Source of the DNA: Actinomycetota bacterium
GTDB lineage: Bacteria > Actinomycetota > Actinomycetes > Actinomycetales > Actinomycetaceae
DNA: 8,041 nucleotides
Reading direction: 5' to 3'
Assembly: GCA_019425105.1 (NCBI GenBank)
Contig: JAHYYD010000047.1
Location: forward strand, 3,365 to 11,405
Shown here: in pieces, positions 5,854 to 8,041 of the stretch
Numbering within the stretch: position 1 is the stretch's first letter
Layout: each line of letters begins with the position of its first letter
Translations under genes and position numbers: made by a program
The notes under the pieces: generated by a model
What the model saw: the letters and a program-made list of their open reading frames with translations, nothing else
Database searches by the model: none
What the model was told of the DNA's origin: nothing

Positions 5854-7874
5854 TGACGAATACACTGCTGGCACGAGTCCTCGACACCGCGTACACCGAT
5901 TCGACGGTGCGTCCCCAGGACGACTTCTACCGCCACGTCAACGGCACCTGGCTGGCGACGCACACAATCCCCGCGGACCGCCCCATGGACGGGGCATTCC
6001 ACGCGCTTCGCGACGCCTCGGAAAAGTACGCCCGTGCAATTGCCCAGGACGCAGCCGACGGATCCCTGGACGATCCAGATGCGAGCCGCATCGCGACCCT
6101 GTGGAGCCAGTTCCTCGACGAGGACACCATTGAAGAGGCCGGTGCCACTCCCCTGCGCCCCGACCTCGACGCGATCAACGCCTGCACAAACCACGAGGAA
6201 CTCGCCCGCGAAATGGGCCGCCTCATGCGCGAGGGCATCGGAGGCCTCGTCGGAGCGTACGTGGGCACCGACCCCCACGATTCCTCCCGCTACATGGTCT
6301 CCCTCGTCCAGTCCGGAATCGGCCTGCCCGACGAGGCCTACTACCGCGAGGAGGACTACGCACCGATCCGTCAGGCGTACGTCGCACACACGGCCCGTCT
6401 CCTCGCCCTCGCTGGCGTGGACGACCCCGAAGGAGCGGCCACGCGCATCATGGAGCTCGAGACTGCACTGGCTTCACACCACCGCGATTCTGTGAGCAAC
6501 CGCGATCCCCTGCTCTCGGACAACCCAGTGCCGTGGGAGGAGCTCGCCACGCTCGCACCCGGATTCGACTGGGACGCGTGGGCCAGCGGCGCACGCATGC
6601 CCGTCGCCGGCCTCGTCATCAACGTCGACCAGCCCGACTTCCTCAAGGCCGCCGCCGCCCTGTGGGCAACCACCGACCTGCCCGTCCTCAAGGAGTGGCT
6701 GAGCGCCTCGGCCATCGACTGCCACGCTTCCCTCCTCTCTGGCGACTTCGTCAACGAAAACTTCGACTTCCACGGTCGCACGCTGTCGGGCACGCAGGAG
6801 CTGCGTCCGCGCTGGAAGCGCGCCCTCGGCCTCATCGAGGCCTACCTGGGCGAGGCCATGGGCCGCGCGTGGGTGGCACGCCACTTCCCGCCCAACGCCA
6901 AGGAAGCGATGGACGCGCTGGTGCGCCGCCTCCTCGACGCCTACGGTGAGTCGATCCGAAGCCTCGACTGGATGAGCGAAGACACGAAGGTCAAGGCGCT
7001 CGACAAGCTGGCAACCTTCAACCCCAAGATCGGCTACCCCGTCAAGTGGCGCGACTATTCGACCCTGCACCTGGACCCCAAGGCTTCCATCGTTGACAAC
7101 GTGCGCGCCGCCAGCGCGCACGCGACCGACCGCGAATGGGCCAAGCTGGGCCGTCCGGTCGACCGCGACGAGTGGTACATGACCCCACAGACGGTCAATG
7201 CCTACTACAACCCCACGCAGAACGAGATCGTCTTCCCCGCCGCGATCCTCCAGCCCCCGTTCTTCGACGCCGAGGCTGACGACGCGGTGAACTTCGGCGC
7301 AATCGGCGCGGTCATCGGCCACGAAATCGGTCACGGCTTCGACGACCAGGGCTCGCGCTACGACGGAGCGGGAAACCTGTCGAACTGGTGGACGGACGAG
7401 GACCGCGCCGCCTTCGAAGAACGCACCCACGCGCTCATCGCGCAGTACGACGCCCTCACCCCCGCGATCCTCCTCGAGCAGGGTGAGGAGTCGGAGGAGG
7501 GTGGAGAGCGCGCTCTCCCCCACGTCAACGGCGCACTCACGATCGGCGAGAACATCGGCGACCTCGGCGGCCTGACGATCGCGTGGAAGGCCTGGGCTTC
7601 CGCGCTCGCGGAGCAGGGCCTCACGCCCCAGACGGCGCCCGTCATCGATGGAATCTCGGGTCCGCAGCGTTTCTTCTACTCGTGGGCACGCGCCTGGCGA
7701 ACGGCCACGCGCCCCCAGTTTGCGCGCCACATGCTGGCGATCGACCCCCACTCCCCCGCAGAGTTCCGATGCAATCAGGTGCTGCGTAACCTTGACACGT
7801 TCGCCCAGGCATTCGACGTCACCCCCGGCGACGACATGTGGCTCGATCCAGCCCAGCGCGTCACCATCTGGTAA
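5853..7874 (+). CDS. pepO: M13 (neprilysin/PepO) family zinc metallopeptidase
   Basis: This 673-residue protein is a zinc endopeptidase of family M13, which typically cleaves oligopeptides on the amino side of hydrophobic residues. The N-terminal M13_N helical domain spans about residues 15-400 and starts with the family signature DDFYRHVNGTWL. The catalytic domain follows. NAYY at 449-452 is the substrate-backbone binding motif. HEIGH at 490-494 supplies two zinc ligands (H490, H494) and the general base E491. ENIGD at 566-570 supplies the third ligand E566 and the supporting D570. The chain ends in Trp, as is usual in the family. No signal peptide or transmembrane segment is visible, so it is probably cytoplasmic like PepO; mycobacterial Zmp1 is similar in size. 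All catalytic residues are intact. The gene is divergent from glpA and lies 115 bp before a probable pepN-type gene. The symbol is by family resemblance. Confidence 0.93.
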   Translation: MTNTLLARVLDTAYTDSTVRPQDDFYRHVNGTWLATHTIPADRPMDGAFHALRDASEKYARAIAQDAADGSLDDPDASRIATLWSQFLDEDTIEEAGATPLRPDLDAINACTNHEELAREMGRLMREGIGGLVGAYVGTDPHDSSRYMVSLVQSGIGLPDEAYYREEDYAPIRQAYVAHTARLLALAGVDDPEGAATRIMELETALASHHRDSVSNRDPLLSDNPVPWEELATLAPGFDWDAWASGARMPVAGLVINVDQPDFLKAAAALWATTDLPVLKEWLSASAIDCHASLLSGDFVNENFDFHGRTLSGTQELRPRWKRALGLIEAYLGEAMGRAWVARHFPPNAKEAMDALVRRLLDAYGESIRSLDWMSEDTKVKALDKLATFNPKIGYPVKWRDYSTLHLDPKASIVDNVRAASAHATDREWAKLGRPVDRDEWYMTPQTVNAYYNPTQNEIVFPAAILQPPFFDAEADDAVNFGAIGAVIGHEIGHGFDDQGSRYDGAGNLSNWWTDEDRAAFEERTHALIAQYDALTPAILLEQGEESEEGGERALPHVNGALTIGENIGDLGGLTIAWKAWASALAEQGLTPQTAPVIDGISGPQRFFYSWARAWRTATRPQFARHMLAIDPHSPAEFRCNQVLRNLDTFAQAFDVTPGDDMWLDPAQRVTIW

Positions 7875-7899
7875 AGCGTGTCCCAGCCGACAAAACCCG

Positions 7900-7912
7900 G
7901 CGCGCCCCGCGC
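7900..7912 (+). terminator. Weak GC hairpin after the M13 peptidase gene
   Basis: GCGCG-CCC-CGCGC forms a 5-bp all-GC stem with a 3-base loop, 25 bases after the peptidase stop codon. No T tract follows. It may attenuate or end transcription before the next gene, but in DNA this GC-rich such a structure is weak evidence. Confidence 0.25.
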
Positions 7913-7921
7913 AATCACCCC

Positions 7922-7956
7922 CAACAGATGACAACATAGGAATGTTGAGCGCAACA
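7922..7956. promoter_or_regulatory. CAACA/TGTTG repeat cluster upstream of the pepN-like gene
   Basis: CAACA occurs at 7922, 7932 and 7952, with its complement TGTTG at 7943, giving spacings of about one helical turn. CAACAT-AGGA-ATGTTG (7932-7947) is a 16-bp inverted repeat, and TGTTG-AGCG-CAACA (7943-7956) is an alternative, mutually exclusive one. It sits 34-68 bp before the next start codon. It could be an operator or a pair of competing RNA hairpins; no clear -10/-35 pair was found. Confidence 0.35.
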
Positions 7957-7989
7957 GCGCCCCCTATTCCATCGACGGAAAGGCATCCC

Positions 7990-8041
7990 ATGCCAGGCCT
8001 GAACCTGACTCGCGAGGAAGCGACCGAGCGAGCCTCGATCA
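7990..8041 (+). CDS. pepN: Probable PepN-type aminopeptidase (family M1), N-terminal fragment
   Basis: Only 17 codons are inside the window: MPGLNLTREEATERASI. This opening (MPG-x-NLTR-x-EA-x-ERA) closely resembles the start of actinobacterial aminopeptidase N proteins, zinc exopeptidases of about 850 residues that remove N-terminal residues from peptides in the cytoplasm. The call rests on recalled resemblance of a short segment, and the zinc site lies outside the window. The start is supported by the Shine-Dalgarno sequence GGAAAGG (7977-7983), six bases before the ATG. The gene follows the M13 peptidase on the same strand after 115 bp, so the two may form a peptide-turnover pair, perhaps with a separate promoter. 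Confidence 0.65.
   Translation, partial: MPGLNLTREEATERASI

Noticed and set aside
6474..7991. 505-codon open frame on the minus strand opposite the M13 peptidase gene
   Set aside because: The plus-strand frame carries every M13 catalytic motif in order. The antisense frame is a Val/Gly/Arg/Ala-rich shadow without a domain.

Overview
This window reads as part of a high-GC actinobacterial chromosome. An oral or mucosal Actinomyces/Schaalia-type organism is the best guess, based on strong G/C preference at third codon positions, the anaerobic glycerol-3-phosphate dehydrogenase operon, two probable leaderless promoters and the PepN N-terminus. The genus is an inference from memory of protein style, not from a database search. 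No rRNA, tRNA, CRISPR array, insertion sequence or phage gene was seen.

Layout. Positions 1-79 (minus) hold the first codons of a short-chain dehydrogenase/reductase. A 139-bp divergent gap follows, then a plus-strand lipoprotein of unknown function (219-1355) with a Pro/Thr-rich stalk and a beta-propeller-like C-terminus. It converges on a minus-strand operon, glpA-glpB-glpC (5586 down to 1473). A perfect 14-bp-stem hairpin lies in the convergent gap. The three glp genes are joined by two 4-base ATGA overlaps, each with a Shine-Dalgarno sequence inside the preceding gene. A 266-bp divergent control region (5587-5852) carries several palindromes, a tandem repeat and a possible 8-codon leader ORF ahead of glpA. 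On the plus strand, an M13-family zinc metallopeptidase (5853-7874) is followed after 115 bp by the start of a probable PepN-type aminopeptidase (7990 to the window edge).

How the parts work together. GlpABC would oxidise sn-glycerol 3-phosphate to dihydroxyacetone phosphate. GlpA carries the FAD dehydrogenase and a BFD-like [2Fe-2S] region, GlpB is a second flavoprotein, and GlpC is the iron-sulfur/CCG subunit that passes electrons towards menaquinone. No glycerol kinase, facilitator or glp regulator gene lies in the window, so substrate supply and control must be encoded elsewhere. The M13 endopeptidase and PepN-type exopeptidase are plausible partners in cytoplasmic peptide turnover. The lipoprotein looks unrelated to either module and is visibly lower in GC.

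Most of the window is conventional. The parts most worth a second look are the glpA leader region, with its mini-ORF and palindrome cluster, and the unrecognised lipoprotein. I do not see convincing evidence for a wholly new multi-gene system.
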